Positions 24,122-33,740 are shown, counted from the first letter of the stretch. The stretch is 64,000 nucleotides of DNA from JAGNZR01 sp051646055 (GCA_051646055.1 JBOFCM010000110.1:20209-84208); one strand, 5' to 3'. A program made the numbers and translations. The notes: generated by a model from the sequence alone, not told the origin.

Positions 24122-25183
24122 ATGAAGAAAATATTGACTATAGTGGCACTAGCAGCATTCTTTGCCGCATGTGGCGGAAAAACAGAACAGCGTAATAGAG
24201 GACCAGTGAGTAAAGTAGTTAAAACAGAAAGTTTAGACAGAAAAGAGATAATAAAAACCAGTATTTCCAGCGGAGTATTGGAGCCTGAAAATGAGGTTAC
24301 AGAGATAACTAAAACCGGCGGAAAGATAGTTGCAATCAACAAAAAGAATGGAGAAAGGGTTAAAAAAGGAGAGGTAATCCTTAAACTGGAGGATCAGCCT
24401 ACAGAATCTGCTTACCTCAAAGCCAAAGCAAAATATATTTCTAGCCTTTCAGATTACGAGACAAAGAGTATAAATTTTGAGAAGCTTCAGGAGCTGAGAA
24501 AGGATAAATATATCTCTGAAGATGAGTTTCTTACAAAAAAATCAGCCTATGACCTAAGCTATTCTAATTTAGAGGATGCAAAGGCAACTTATCTGGCAGC
24601 AAAGAAAGATTTTGAAGAGCTAGAGATGAGAGCTGAAGTAGATGGAATCGTAACAGATCTAGATGAAAAAATATATACTCAGATTGAGAAACTGAAGGCC
24701 CTATTTACAGTGGTGGATAGCAGTAAAATGTATATTAAAACCGGTGTTTCAGTTTCTGAAATAGGGGGAGTAAAACTTGGAAACCGTGCTGAGCTTCAAA
24801 TTGAAGGAATAGACATGCCCTATGAGGGAAAAGTTGTAGAGATAAATCCAGTAGCAACCCGTGACACAAAAAAATACCAGGTTAAAATAGCTGTAGACAA
24901 CAGCGGAAACATTCTTAAAAAAGGTATGTATACAAAGGTAAAGGTTGAGTCAGGAAAAAAAGAAACCTATGCGGTTCCAAAGAGTGCCATAGTTGTAAGA
25001 GACCTTTTCTCATACATATTCCTTGTGGAAGATGGAGAAGCAAAAGAGGTGAAGATAGAGAGAGGATATGCTGATGGAGAACTTGTGGAAGTCATCTCAG
25101 CCGAGCTTCAGGGGAAATTAGAGCTAGTAGTAGATGGCCAATATATTCTGAGCAATAAAGATAAAGTGAATATACAGAAATAG
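24122..25183 (+). CDS. RND efflux periplasmic adaptor lipoprotein
   Basis: Membrane-fusion protein of 353 residues. The signal peptide ends in the lipobox FAAC (Cys17), so it is lipid-anchored. The biotinyl-lipoyl halves are seen in ITKTGGKIVAINKKNGERVKKGEVILKLED and MRAEVDGIVTDLDEKIYTQI, flanking a short helical hairpin; a beta-barrel and membrane-proximal domain follow. Its ribosome-binding site GGGGAGA is a perfect complement to the UCUCCCC loops of the candidate sRNA at 11.1 kb. Substrates cannot be read from sequence. Confidence 0.9.
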   Translation: MKKILTIVALAAFFAACGGKTEQRNRGPVSKVVKTESLDRKEIIKTSISSGVLEPENEVTEITKTGGKIVAINKKNGERVKKGEVILKLEDQPTESAYLKAKAKYISSLSDYETKSINFEKLQELRKDKYISEDEFLTKKSAYDLSYSNLEDAKATYLAAKKDFEELEMRAEVDGIVTDLDEKIYTQIEKLKALFTVVDSSKMYIKTGVSVSEIGGVKLGNRAELQIEGIDMPYEGKVVEINPVATRDTKKYQVKIAVDNSGNILKKGMYTKVKVESGKKETYAVPKSAIVVRDLFSYIFLVEDGEAKEVKIERGYADGELVEVISAELQGKLELVVDGQYILSNKDKVNIQK

Positions 25184-25193
25184 TGGAGGGGTT

Positions 25194-28100
25194 ATGAACA
25201 TTGCAAAGTTTTCAATAAAACGTCCTGTGGTAACAATGATGATAATTATCTCCATGACCATAATAGGATTTTTGGTTTTAACCAATTTAAAAACCCAGCT
25301 TTTTCCAAACTTCAATATGCCAACAGCCCGTATAAGAGCTGACTGGAGAGGAGCTTCTCCAGAGGATATGGAAAATCTGGTGACCAAGGAGATAGAGAAG
25401 GGACTGACTAAAGTTGAAGGTATCCGTAGAGTTACCACCAGATCCAGCATGGGAAGCTCATCTCTTACAGTAGAGTTTGAATATGGGGTAAAGATAGACG
25501 ACAAGGTAAATGAACTTGTCACCGCTGTAAACCGTATAAGAAACCAACTTCCTGAAGAGATAAAGGAGCCTACTGTATCTAAATCTTCAGGGATGGCGGA
25601 TAGAGTTATAATGATAGGAATAAACGGAAGTGATCTGGTAACTCTCAAAATTTTTGCCGATAATATAGTTGTTCCAAGACTGGAAAGAATAGAGGGAGTG
25701 GGTGAGATTTCCATAAGTGGAGGAGATGAGAGAGAGGTCAGTGTAAGCATAGACCCCGATAAACTTGAGACATATGGTCTCAATATCTCAGATCTGTACT
25801 CTACCCTAAAAAAAGCCAGTCTTAATTTCCCGGCAGGTTATGTACGGGAAGGTGATAAAGAGTATCTTGTAAGAGTATTCGGAGAGATTAAGACTCTTGA
25901 AGATGTTCAGGAGATAGTTATAAAAAATAGTAACGGTGAGACACTCTATCTCAGTGATGTAGCAGATATAAGACTGGGATCTAAGGACAGGAGCAGTTAT
26001 GGAAGAGCTGACGGTGTGGAAAATATAATACTTACAATCTCCAAAACTGATGTGGGAAATGCTGTAGAAATATCTGAGCAGGTACAGAAAGAGCTAAAAG
26101 CTTTAGAGTCACTTCTGCCTCAGGGATCCAGGTTTACCATAACAAGAGATACAGCTAAGGATATAAATAACTCCATAGATGCAGTTAGAAATAATGCTTT
26201 AACGGGGCTTTTATTGGCAGTCATAATACTATATTTTTTCCTTAAAGATATAAGAGCAACGTTTATAGTTGCCATAGCAATCCCGGTTTCAATAATCTCA
26301 ACTTTCGGATTTTTTGGATTTAAAGATATCTCTCTGAATATGATCTCTCTTATGGGACTATCTCTGGGAGTTGGAATGCTTGTGGATAACTCGGTTGTTG
26401 TTCTAGATAATATTTTTAGACATCTGACAGAGCTGGGACAGGACAGAATGGAAGCCTCAGAAAATGGAGCCACAGAAGTTCTCGTACCTATAATAGCATC
26501 TACTGCAACTACGGTAGCGGTATTTGTTCCCATAGTTTTAAGAGAGGGAAGAGCTAAAGAGATGTACCAGGATATGTGCTACTCCATAGCCTTTTCACTT
26601 CTGGCATCTCTTATAGTAGCGGTGACATTTGTACCTATGATGAGTTCTAGACTTCTGAAAGATAAGAAAACTGTCCATGAAGATGGAAGAGTTCTCAACT
26701 TTTGTAAGGAAAAATATACAAAACTTCTGACAGGGGCACTGAAGCATAGATTTGTGACTTTAGCAGGAGTTGTGGCACTGTTTGTAGGAGTTGTGATTTA
26801 CGGCGGTAAGTTTATAGGTTCGGAATTTCAACCACAGACAGATGATGGAGTATATACTGTTATCGCTGAACTTCCAAGCGGAATGGATGTAGAAAAAGCC
26901 AATAGAGTTTCTAGAATAATGGAAAGTGCAGTGATGGAAAACAAATCTACTAAAAGCTATACTACCTCAGTATCCAAAAATGCTGTATCTGTTGTCGTAG
27001 ATGTAGGCTACAAATCTCAAAGAGAGGACAAAAGACCTATTTTTGAAATTATGGGAGAGACGAGAAAATATGTGGGAGCAATTCCCGATGTAAAACTTAA
27101 CTACACTCCAAGAATGGCCTATGGACGTGGAGCAGGAAAAAATTTCTCGGTTATGTTCCGTTCAGATAATATGAACCAGGTGGATTATATAACTAGAACT
27201 CTCATTGAAAAAATGGAAAAAGATCCCATGTTTGTAGATGTAAGTAGTTCTATAATAAATGGAAACCCTGAAGCCAGACTGGTGTTGGACAGAAAAAAAC
27301 TGGAATATTATGGGATAAATGTAAACGATATGAGTATGGCCATAAGCTATCAGATACTGGGAGGAACTCCTATAAAGCTTAAAACCCTCAATGAGGAGTT
27401 AGATCTTACACTTCAGCTAGATAAAAAATACAGACAGTCGTTGGATCTTCTAATGGATGCAAGGGTGAAAAGCAAAGACGGTAAATCCCTTAAGCTTCGT
27501 GATATAGCGGAACTGGTTATTGCAGAGGGTCCTGCAGCAATAGAAAAAGAGGACAAAATAGGACTGGTAACGGTAGAAGCCAATCTTACGGGAGCTGTCA
27601 ATTTGAAAGCCGCTCAGAGCAGTGTGAGTGAGATGATATATGAGATAGGACTTCCTCAGAATATAGGAGTGGAATTTGGAGGAGATTCAAGATCCATGAA
27701 AGAGGTAAATGAACATCTGAACTTTGCCCTTTTGGTATCACTTTTCCTGGTTTACTTTATACTGGCAGCACAGTTTGAATCATATATATTGCCAGGGATA
27801 GTTATGATAACAGTACCATTGGCAGTAACAGGAGTTTATGCGGGTCTTCTCATAACCAATCAGAAAAATAATCCCATGGTGTTTGTAGGAATAATAATGC
27901 TGGCGGGAATAGTTGTAAACAATGCAATAGTTCTTATAGACTACATAAAGATTCTGATAGAAGAGAGAGATTACTCCATGTGGGACGGTTTGATAGAAGC
28001 TGGACGGACAAGACTTCGTCCGATACTGATGACTACCCTAACTACAGTATTTGGAATGATACCTCTGGCTCTGGGAATCGGACAGGGAAGTGAGAGATAT

Positions 28101-28232
28101 AAAGGAATGGCAATAGCTGTTATATTCGGACTGACATTCTCTACACTTCTTACTCTGGTAGTTATACCAGTGATGTTCGAAGTCTATTATGAGAGCAGAA
28201 AGAAACTGGAAGCAAAATTCTATAAAAACTAA
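25194..28232 (+). CDS. RND family efflux permease (AcrB-like)
   Basis: Inner-membrane proton-driven pump of 1012 residues with the RND layout: one helix, large periplasmic loop, six helices, then the repeat. The N-terminus FSIKRPVVTMMIIISMTIIGF and the second-half sequence VPLAVTGVYAGLL are typical. The proton-relay helix reads GMLVDNSVVVLDN, so Asp398 is followed by Asn399 where AcrB has two Asp; many pumps of anaerobes share this variant. It ends the efflux operon at a strong terminator. Confidence 0.93.
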   Translation: MNIAKFSIKRPVVTMMIIISMTIIGFLVLTNLKTQLFPNFNMPTARIRADWRGASPEDMENLVTKEIEKGLTKVEGIRRVTTRSSMGSSSLTVEFEYGVKIDDKVNELVTAVNRIRNQLPEEIKEPTVSKSSGMADRVIMIGINGSDLVTLKIFADNIVVPRLERIEGVGEISISGGDEREVSVSIDPDKLETYGLNISDLYSTLKKASLNFPAGYVREGDKEYLVRVFGEIKTLEDVQEIVIKNSNGETLYLSDVADIRLGSKDRSSYGRADGVENIILTISKTDVGNAVEISEQVQKELKALESLLPQGSRFTITRDTAKDINNSIDAVRNNALTGLLLAVIILYFFLKDIRATFIVAIAIPVSIISTFGFFGFKDISLNMISLMGLSLGVGMLVDNSVVVLDNIFRHLTELGQDRMEASENGATEVLVPIIASTATTVAVFVPIVLREGRAKEMYQDMCYSIAFSLLASLIVAVTFVPMMSSRLLKDKKTVHEDGRVLNFCKEKYTKLLTGALKHRFVTLAGVVALFVGVVIYGGKFIGSEFQPQTDDGVYTVIAELPSGMDVEKANRVSRIMESAVMENKSTKSYTTSVSKNAVSVVVDVGYKSQREDKRPIFEIMGETRKYVGAIPDVKLNYTPRMAYGRGAGKNFSVMFRSDNMNQVDYITRTLIEKMEKDPMFVDVSSSIINGNPEARLVLDRKKLEYYGINVNDMSMAISYQILGGTPIKLKTLNEELDLTLQLDKKYRQSLDLLMDARVKSKDGKSLKLRDIAELVIAEGPAAIEKEDKIGLVTVEANLTGAVNLKAAQSSVSEMIYEIGLPQNIGVEFGGDSRSMKEVNEHLNFALLVSLFLVYFILAAQFESYILPGIVMITVPLAVTGVYAGLLITNQKNNPMVFVGIIMLAGIVVNNAIVLIDYIKILIEERDYSMWDGLIEAGRTRLRPILMTTLTTVFGMIPLALGIGQGSERYKGMAIAVIFGLTFSTLLTLVVIPVMFEVYYESRKKLEAKFYKN

Positions 28233-28264
28233 AAAGAAGCTCCTCATCAGAGGAGCTTCTTTTT
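28231..28264. terminator. Strong bidirectional terminator after the RND permease
   Basis: A 15-bp perfect stem AAAAAGAAGCTCCTC/GAGGAGCTTCTTTTT with loop ATCA. It overlaps the last codons of corA on the opposite strand. Confidence 0.92.
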
Positions 28265-29185
28265 TATAAGCATAATAGCCAGAAGTACAGTAGTTATAAC
28301 TATAATAAGAATAACAGAAAAGAATCCAAAGGGATTTGAAGAAAAAGGAACATTTACGTTCATACCCCAGATTCCTGACAATATAGTGGGAACAGCCATA
28401 ACTATTGTTATAGAAGTAAGCCGTTTCATAAGTATATTGAAGTTATTTGAGATTACGGAAGCGAAAACATCCATAACCACACTGAGGACATCAGAATAAA
28501 TTTTTGCCATCTCTATAGCCTGTTTGTTCTCTATGATAGCATCTTCAAGAAGTTCCAGATCATCTGGATACTGTTTCATTATTCTCAGTCTGGACAATCT
28601 TTCTAGCACACTTCCATTACTTTTCAGGGAAGTGGAAAAATATACCAGGGATTTTTCCAGTTCTAGAAGTGCCAGAATCTCCTCATTTCTCTGAGATTCA
28701 TAGAGCTCTGTCTCCCATTCTTTGGAAAGTTTCTCGATGTTTCTCAGATAGATTAGGTAGTTTGCGGCATTTCTGTAGAGCATCTGAAGAAGAAATGCGG
28801 TTTTTTTGTAGGTGTAGAAACCTTTTGGGGCTCCTGTCTTAAAAGTAGCCAGGAGGCTCACCTCTGTTGTAGCCACTGTGATTATATTTTTATCAGTTAT
28901 TATAACACCAAGAGGAAGAGTAGTATAGGTTACTCCAGACATGGTGTTGGGATTTTTTTCGATGTAGGGAACGTCTATAATTATGAGGATTTCATTGTCC
29001 TCAATCTCAATTCTAGGCCTTTCCTCTGTATCTAGGGCTGCCATGAGACTCTGCTCCTCGATATTTAATTTTTTTGAAAGTTCCTGTATCTCCTGTTGAG
29101 AGGGAGAGACCAGATTTATCCAAGCGCCGTCTTCTATTGTTTCTAATTTATGTAGTTTATCATCTATGGTCTTGAATATCTCCAT
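28247..29185 (-). CDS. corA: CorA family divalent cation transporter
   Basis: Inner-membrane channel for Mg2+ or Co2+, 312 residues. It has a large cytoplasmic N-terminal domain and two C-terminal transmembrane helices with the GMN selectivity motif (SGIWGMNVNVPF) between them. The periplasmic loop after GMN carries VNVPFSSNPFG. I chose the ATG at 29185, which has AAAGGGG five bases upstream, over an upstream TTG. It is monocistronic, and its 3' end forms half of the terminator hairpin of the efflux operon. Confidence 0.9.
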   Translation of the reverse strand: MEIFKTIDDKLHKLETIEDGAWINLVSPSQQEIQELSKKLNIEEQSLMAALDTEERPRIEIEDNEILIIIDVPYIEKNPNTMSGVTYTTLPLGVIITDKNIITVATTEVSLLATFKTGAPKGFYTYKKTAFLLQMLYRNAANYLIYLRNIEKLSKEWETELYESQRNEEILALLELEKSLVYFSTSLKSNGSVLERLSRLRIMKQYPDDLELLEDAIIENKQAIEMAKIYSDVLSVVMDVFASVISNNFNILMKRLTSITIVMAVPTILSGIWGMNVNVPFSSNPFGFFSVILIIVITTVLLAIMLIKKKLL

Positions 29186-29262
29186 AATTACCCCTTTCAA
29201 AAAATTTCTTTTACTCTATAGTATACCATATGTTTATCACTATTTCAAAATATGATTTTAGT

Positions 29263-29291
29263 TTGTATTTTTCTATTTTTTGGTATAGAAT
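29263..29291 (+). promoter_or_regulatory. Sigma-70 promoter for the YiiX-like lipoprotein gene
   Basis: TTGTAT (29263-29268), 17 bases, TAGAAT (29286-29291). The start codon is about 50 bases downstream. Confidence 0.55.
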
Positions 29292-29342
29292 AATCTCAGT
29301 GAAAAGGATTACAGATCCAAATAAATCAAAAAGGTAAAAACT

Positions 29343-29903
29343 ATGAAAAAAAAATCGTTAATAAGATATCTGATAATTTTTTTATCTGGAATTTTAATTG
29401 GTTGCACCAATATGAATATATACAGGGAAAAATGGCAGCCCATCGAAAATCTTGCTCTCAACTGGGATAAGGTAAGAGTAGGGGATATAATTGTAAAAAA
29501 TAAAACTATGCGGCCTCTTGAATGGTATGGTCACATAGGAGTGGTTGTTTCACCCTATATGGTGGCAGATTATCCTCATCCCCTCACAGGATACAATGAA
29601 TATCTCTACCGAAATTGGCTGAACGAGAGAAGAGAAGTTATAGTCCTCAGATTGACAGATTTTAATGAGGAGTTTAAAAAGGAATTTATCCAGAATGTTG
29701 AAAAACTGAAAAACCAGAGATATCTTGTGACTTTAAATAAAAATAGCACAGATGTTACCTACTGTTCCAAGTATGTGTGGTATCTTTTTAAGAAAACAGG
29801 AGAGAGTTTCCATTTAGATTTGGACCTAGATGTAGATGGGGGACCGCTAGTTTTCCCCTATGATTTTCTGATACATCCGGAACTGGAAGTGGTAGAATTT
29901 TGA
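29343..29903 (+). CDS. YiiX-like NlpC/P60-type cysteine hydrolase, lipoprotein
   Basis: A 186-residue lipoprotein (lipobox LIGC, Cys21) of the permuted papain fold family. The family pattern is seen as KVRVGDIIVKN, then the His in WYGHIGVVVSP, and the catalytic Cys in VTYCSKYVWYLFKK. Members are predicted to cleave amide or ester bonds in lipids or peptidoglycan; none of that can be read here. A polysaccharide deacetylase gene follows 43 bases later with its own AGGAG, so the two may form an envelope operon. Confidence 0.8.
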   Translation: MKKKSLIRYLIIFLSGILIGCTNMNIYREKWQPIENLALNWDKVRVGDIIVKNKTMRPLEWYGHIGVVVSPYMVADYPHPLTGYNEYLYRNWLNERREVIVLRLTDFNEEFKKEFIQNVEKLKNQRYLVTLNKNSTDVTYCSKYVWYLFKKTGESFHLDLDLDVDGGPLVFPYDFLIHPELEVVEF

Positions 29904-29946
29904 ATTTAAATGCAGTATTCAATTAAAAAATATATGAGGAGATTTT

Positions 29947-30891
29947 ATGAAAAAACTTTTACTGACAATTTTTTTAACTTTTTCTTTTGCGATAATGGGA
30001 GAGATGAAACCCAATGAATCTGGTAAAATTATGGTGCTGATGTATCATGCATTTACAGAAACTGAGCCTAAGGACGATTATTCTAGAACTTTCAAAAACT
30101 TTGAAGAAGATTTGAAAACTCTCCATGAAAAGGGGTATGTTCCAATTTCTATAAGGGAGTTCATAGATGGAGATATAACAGTTCCCAAGGGTAAGACCCC
30201 GGTACTGATGACTTTTGATGACGCCCATAGAACCCAGGCATCTTTTACTGAAAAAGATGGCGTTTTAACTCTGAACAGAGATACGATGCTGTATAAATTT
30301 ATAGAATTTTCTAAGAAAAATCCAGACTTTCCAACTAAAGGTATTATCTACGTAAATGCAGATCCATTTAAAGGTGATGGGAGTATCTCCCAAAGAATAA
30401 ATGCTGTTCTAGATACTGGATTTGATATTGGAAACCATACTTGGGGACACCCTAACCTGAGAAAAATAGATAAAGTGACTATAGAAAAAAATATGGCTAA
30501 AATTGTGGATATGGTGGGAAAAGCAAGACCTGGATATGTTGTGGACTCTCTTGCCCGTCCTTTCGGATCATCGAGCAAGGATTACAGAGATTCCATGTTT
30601 AAAGGAAGCTTTGAAGGGGTAAAGTATAGCAACCGTGTGACATTTCTGGTAGGATCCAATCCGGCTCAGTCGATTTATAATACAGGTTATGATCCTCTTG
30701 CTGTTCCTAGAATTCGTGCAGGGAAGACCGGTTCAGAACTGGATATAAAACAGTGGATTGCACATTTTGACAAAAGACCTCATGAAAGATATGTTTCAGA
30801 TGGAGAGGCTAAAACTGTCACAGTTCCTGAGAGTGAAGTATCCAAAATAGACAGAAAAAAAATTGGAAACAGAAAACTTGTAACTTATTAG
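29947..30891 (+). CDS. Secreted polysaccharide deacetylase family protein
   Basis: A 314-residue exported protein (signal peptide about residues 1-18) with a NodB-like domain. Motif 1 is LMTFDDAHR, with the catalytic Asp and metal Asp. Motif 2 is GNHTWGHPNL, with the two metal His residues. Motif 3 is probably SLARPFGSSS. Such enzymes remove acetyl or other acyl groups from cell-wall or extracellular glycans. The C-terminal 40 residues are a basic tail of no known role. The ATG is preceded by ATGAGGAGATTTT. Confidence 0.85.
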   Translation: MKKLLLTIFLTFSFAIMGEMKPNESGKIMVLMYHAFTETEPKDDYSRTFKNFEEDLKTLHEKGYVPISIREFIDGDITVPKGKTPVLMTFDDAHRTQASFTEKDGVLTLNRDTMLYKFIEFSKKNPDFPTKGIIYVNADPFKGDGSISQRINAVLDTGFDIGNHTWGHPNLRKIDKVTIEKNMAKIVDMVGKARPGYVVDSLARPFGSSSKDYRDSMFKGSFEGVKYSNRVTFLVGSNPAQSIYNTGYDPLAVPRIRAGKTGSELDIKQWIAHFDKRPHERYVSDGEAKTVTVPESEVSKIDRKKIGNRKLVTY

Positions 30892-30900
30892 AAATATATG

Positions 30901-30940
30901 AAAAAGAACAGGATTCCTATTTAGGAGTCCTGTTCTTTTT
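30901..30940. terminator. Bidirectional terminator between the deacetylase and cca
   Basis: A long stem of 18 pairs with one G-T (AAAAAGAACAGGATTCCT pairing around ATTT), ending TTCTTTTTT. The cca stop codon lies inside it. Confidence 0.9.
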
Positions 30941-31957
30941 TACAAAAGATAAAATATCTTCACTGTTATTTTCAAGTTTATGTGCTAAAACTAAATTCAA
31001 AATGAGAGTTAAAGTGTCCCCTATCTCCTTTCCTTGTAGCCCCAAACTCTGAAGCTCAGCACCGGTGATGTTTAGATTTTTTTTGGAAAAAGGAGTTTTT
31101 AAATCTTCAACTTTTAAAACTATTTTTTTGCTGAATTTAAGTCTGAAAAGGATCTCCCTATGAGGTAAGTTCTTCAGAATGAGATATAGTCGGGTTTCGA
31201 GATTTTTTAAAGAGTTATCCAGGAGATGAAAACTTTCTGGATTCTGGTCAATGATTTCAGGGATTATATATTTCATAGCCCCTATGGAGATAAGTTTTTT
31301 TATTCCCAGAGCCGGGCTGTGACTGAGGAGAATTTTAACAAATTCATCTCGTATTCTCTCTGTGGAAAGGTGGGAGATAAGATGAATGGAATCTCTGTAA
31401 ATATTTTCATCCTCCAGAGAGAGGTTTTTAGTGATGGAAAACCGGATGCCTCTCAATAATCTGAGTGGATCTTCTAGAACTCTCTTTTTACTTTCGCCAT
31501 TGAAACGGAGAGATCTCTTATCTAGGAGATCAGAAAGGGCAGAATCTAAAAAAATAAGGCGTTCTCCATTGTAGGCGATGGAGTTTACTGTGAAATCCCT
31601 TCTTTTGAGATCCTCATAGATATCTCCAGTAAAAGAGATAAGCTGTTCATTTCTTTTGGCGGGAATTCCTAAATCTAAACGGTATTTCGCTATTTCATAG
31701 AAATGATCTCTATATTTTATCTGCAGTATTCCAAACTGTTTTCCAATCTCTTTGGGAGAAAATTCACGGAATATCTCCAAAAGCCGGGAATAGGGCAGAT
31801 CTGTTACAAAATCACAGTCTTCAGGGGAGAGATTTAAGAGTTTATCCCGAATATATCCTCCCACGATATAACCTTCTCCATGGGCATTCAAAATATCCAG
31901 AATCTCTTTTATAGGTGATTCTAGTTCAAGATGGTAAGGGATGCTGTTTCTATTCAT
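30917..31957 (-). CDS. cca: CCA-adding enzyme / poly(A) polymerase family
   Basis: Class II tRNA nucleotidyltransferase of 346 residues. The N-terminal head shows GEGYIVGGYIRDKLLNLSPEDCDFVTD (GG..R and DxD), RRDFTVNSIAY, and EDPLRLLRGIRFS for the neck. There is no HD phosphohydrolase domain, and the protein is shorter than E. coli Cca. It could add CCA to tRNA 3' ends or be a poly(A) polymerase; sequence alone does not separate these. It lies 2 bases after the PagL-like gene, with AGAAGG eight bases before its ATG. Confidence 0.88.
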   Translation of the reverse strand: MNRNSIPYHLELESPIKEILDILNAHGEGYIVGGYIRDKLLNLSPEDCDFVTDLPYSRLLEIFREFSPKEIGKQFGILQIKYRDHFYEIAKYRLDLGIPAKRNEQLISFTGDIYEDLKRRDFTVNSIAYNGERLIFLDSALSDLLDKRSLRFNGESKKRVLEDPLRLLRGIRFSITKNLSLEDENIYRDSIHLISHLSTERIRDEFVKILLSHSPALGIKKLISIGAMKYIIPEIIDQNPESFHLLDNSLKNLETRLYLILKNLPHREILFRLKFSKKIVLKVEDLKTPFSKKNLNITGAELQSLGLQGKEIGDTLTLILNLVLAHKLENNSEDILSFVKKNRTPK

Positions 31958-31959
31958 GG

Positions 31960-32460
31960 TTAAAACCTTCTGATATATCTGATTCCAACAGAATAGGAGT
32001 CTACTCCTGGGTTAAAATCTGTTATTCCGGCATTGGAGATATGGGAGATGGATGTGGAGAGACCGATAGAAGAGATCTCTGAAAGTCTGTAAGAGAGACT
32101 GACACCAGCTCTCTCAGTAAAATTAAATCCTCGTGGCTGGAGAACCTTGTGGTTATCTAAATTCATAATTCCAAAACCGAAAGAGAGATCAAGGAACCAT
32201 TTAGGGTTGAGATCAAATCTTTTTATAAGGGTAACCAAAGCTCCCACGTCCAGAGAATTGTCTCCAGTAGCAATAAAGGGTTCAGCAGCAAAGAAATAAG
32301 AGGGGTTTTTAAAATGATAAAAAGGAATTCCCACAGAAAAAGCTCCCCCCCTGTATTCTGAATTGTTACTGGAGTCTACAAAGCTTCCGCTGAAGATAAT
32401 TTCACGGGAATAAGTAAGAGCAGATAAAAGAAGAAAAGTGATTAAAGTGTTTTTTTTCAT
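31960..32460 (-). CDS. PagL-like lipid A deacylase / acyloxyacyl hydrolase family outer-membrane protein
   Basis: A 166-residue beta-barrel protein with signal peptide (residues 1-18) and C-terminal Phe. The family motif is clear in SISHISNAGITDFNPGVDSYSVGIRY. By alignment with Pseudomonas PagL, His140 and Ser142 match the catalytic His and Ser, and Asp154 occupies the place of the catalytic Glu (same +12 spacing). PagL removes the 3-O acyl chain of lipid A. The Glu-to-Asp change may alter activity. It precedes cca on the minus strand by 2 bases, apparently only a transcriptional neighbour. Confidence 0.78.
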   Translation of the reverse strand: MKKNTLITFLLLSALTYSREIIFSGSFVDSSNNSEYRGGAFSVGIPFYHFKNPSYFFAAEPFIATGDNSLDVGALVTLIKRFDLNPKWFLDLSFGFGIMNLDNHKVLQPRGFNFTERAGVSLSYRLSEISSIGLSTSISHISNAGITDFNPGVDSYSVGIRYIRRF

Positions 32461-32559
32461 AAAATCCTCCAGTTGATGAGATATCTTTCTACATTATACA
32501 GATACTATATTCTAAATCAAGTGCTATATCCTTTAAAAATTTTTTTTCGTTATGAAATA

Positions 32560-32568
32560 TGTTATAAT
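32560..32568 (+). promoter_or_regulatory. Extended -10 promoter of the chromate transporter pair
   Basis: TGTTATAAT fits an extended -10, 24 bases before the ATG at 32592. No -35 is evident. Confidence 0.45.
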
Positions 32569-32591
32569 TAGCACTATGTGGGGTGAGAGGG

Positions 32592-33167
32592 ATGAAAAAT
32601 AAAAGTAAAGAGGAAAACAGGTTTTTAAAAGAGATATTTTTAATGTTTTTTAAGATTGGCATGTTTACCATAGGAAGCGGATATGCCATGTTGCCAGTTA
32701 TGGAAAGGGAGATTGTGGAAAAGAAAAAATATCTTAGAAGAGATGAGTTTATAGATATTTTAGCAGTAGCTCAATCCTGTCCTGGTCCCTTTGCAGTAAA
32801 TACTGCTATATATACAGGAGTAAAAATTGCAGGAAAAAAAGGAGGTATTACAGCAGCTCTAGGTGCGGTACTGCCATCTTTTATAATAATTCTTATTGTG
32901 GCCATATTTTTTCAGAATATTCAGGAAAATAGCTATATAAAAGCTATATTTAAAGGAGTTAAGCCTGCCACTGTGGCACTGATACTGATGCCTGTATATA
33001 ATATGGGAAAAGGTATAAAGATAGGAAAGAAAAATTTTTGGATACCATTGGGGGTAGCGGTGGGGATATCTTTTCTGAAGATATCTGCAATTGTTTTTAT
33101 CCTTATGGGAATGGTCGGGGGTATCTGGTACCATTCTAAAATTAAGAGCTCTCAGGAGGGGAAATGA
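32592..33167 (+). CDS. Chromate transporter, first half-size subunit
   Basis: A 191-residue inner-membrane protein of the CHR family, the half-size form made of one domain. The family N-terminal motif is FFKIGMFTIGSGYAMLPVMEREIVEK, followed by LAVAQSCPGPFAVNTAIYTG. I start it at the ATG at 32592, six bases after GGGGTG; a GTG at 32583 is less well placed. It overlaps the second half by 4 bases (ATGA), so both are made together and probably form a heteromer. The physiological substrate is uncertain. Confidence 0.88.
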   Translation: MKNKSKEENRFLKEIFLMFFKIGMFTIGSGYAMLPVMEREIVEKKKYLRRDEFIDILAVAQSCPGPFAVNTAIYTGVKIAGKKGGITAALGAVLPSFIIILIVAIFFQNIQENSYIKAIFKGVKPATVALILMPVYNMGKGIKIGKKNFWIPLGVAVGISFLKISAIVFILMGMVGGIWYHSKIKSSQEGK

Positions 33168-33688
33168 TATATTTACAGATTTTTTATGAATTTTTTAAAA
33201 TAGGTCTTTTCAGTTTCGGGGGCGGATATGCCATGCTGACCATGATATATAGTACTGTGGTAGAGAAACACAGCTGGCTCACTTCGGGAGAGTTTACGGA
33301 TATTGTTGCGATATCTCAGATAACACCGGGTCCAATAGCTGTAAATACAGCCACTTATATAGGGTATAAAGTAACGGGAACAGTTTTTGGTTCAGCCTTT
33401 GCCACTTTAGGAGTAATTCTGCCAGCAGTTATGGTCATGGGAATCCTTATAGTTTTTATTTTCAAAAATCGGGACTCAAAATATGTGGAATGGGCTCTGA
33501 AAGGTGTAAGGCCTGTGGCAGTGGGACTTGTGCTTTCAGCCGCAGTGTCCCTTATGACAAGAGAGATATTTATAGATTATAAGAGTTATATAATATTTTT
33601 TGCTACTCTGATAGGAGGATTATATTTTAAGATAGGGATAATAACAATGATATTATTGTCTGCACTAGCAGGAGTAATTGTATATTGA
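33164..33688 (+). CDS. Chromate transporter, second half-size subunit
   Basis: A 174-residue CHR-family half protein with the same repeat: FFKIGLFSFGGGYAMLTMIYSTVVEK, then VAISQITPGPIAVNTATYIGYK. It starts within the end of the first subunit gene. Paired half-size CHR proteins of antiparallel topology are common in bacteria. No regulator or chromate reductase gene is adjacent. Confidence 0.88.
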   Translation: MIYLQIFYEFFKIGLFSFGGGYAMLTMIYSTVVEKHSWLTSGEFTDIVAISQITPGPIAVNTATYIGYKVTGTVFGSAFATLGVILPAVMVMGILIVFIFKNRDSKYVEWALKGVRPVAVGLVLSAAVSLMTREIFIDYKSYIIFFATLIGGLYFKIGIITMILLSALAGVIVY

Positions 33689-33740
33689 AAAAAAATATGT
33701 TAAAATTAAATGAAGCTATATAATATTTAGGGGGTAGTTT

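Noticed and set aside
25124..25783. Minus-strand reading frame of 219 codons across the adaptor-permease junction
   Set aside because: It overlaps two well-supported genes and is Ser/Thr/Ile-rich low-complexity translation of the opposite strand.
32592..33688. Split chromate transporter as a frameshifted pseudogene
   Set aside because: Both halves have complete family motifs and their own starts with a 4-base overlap; paired half-size CHR proteins are a normal form.
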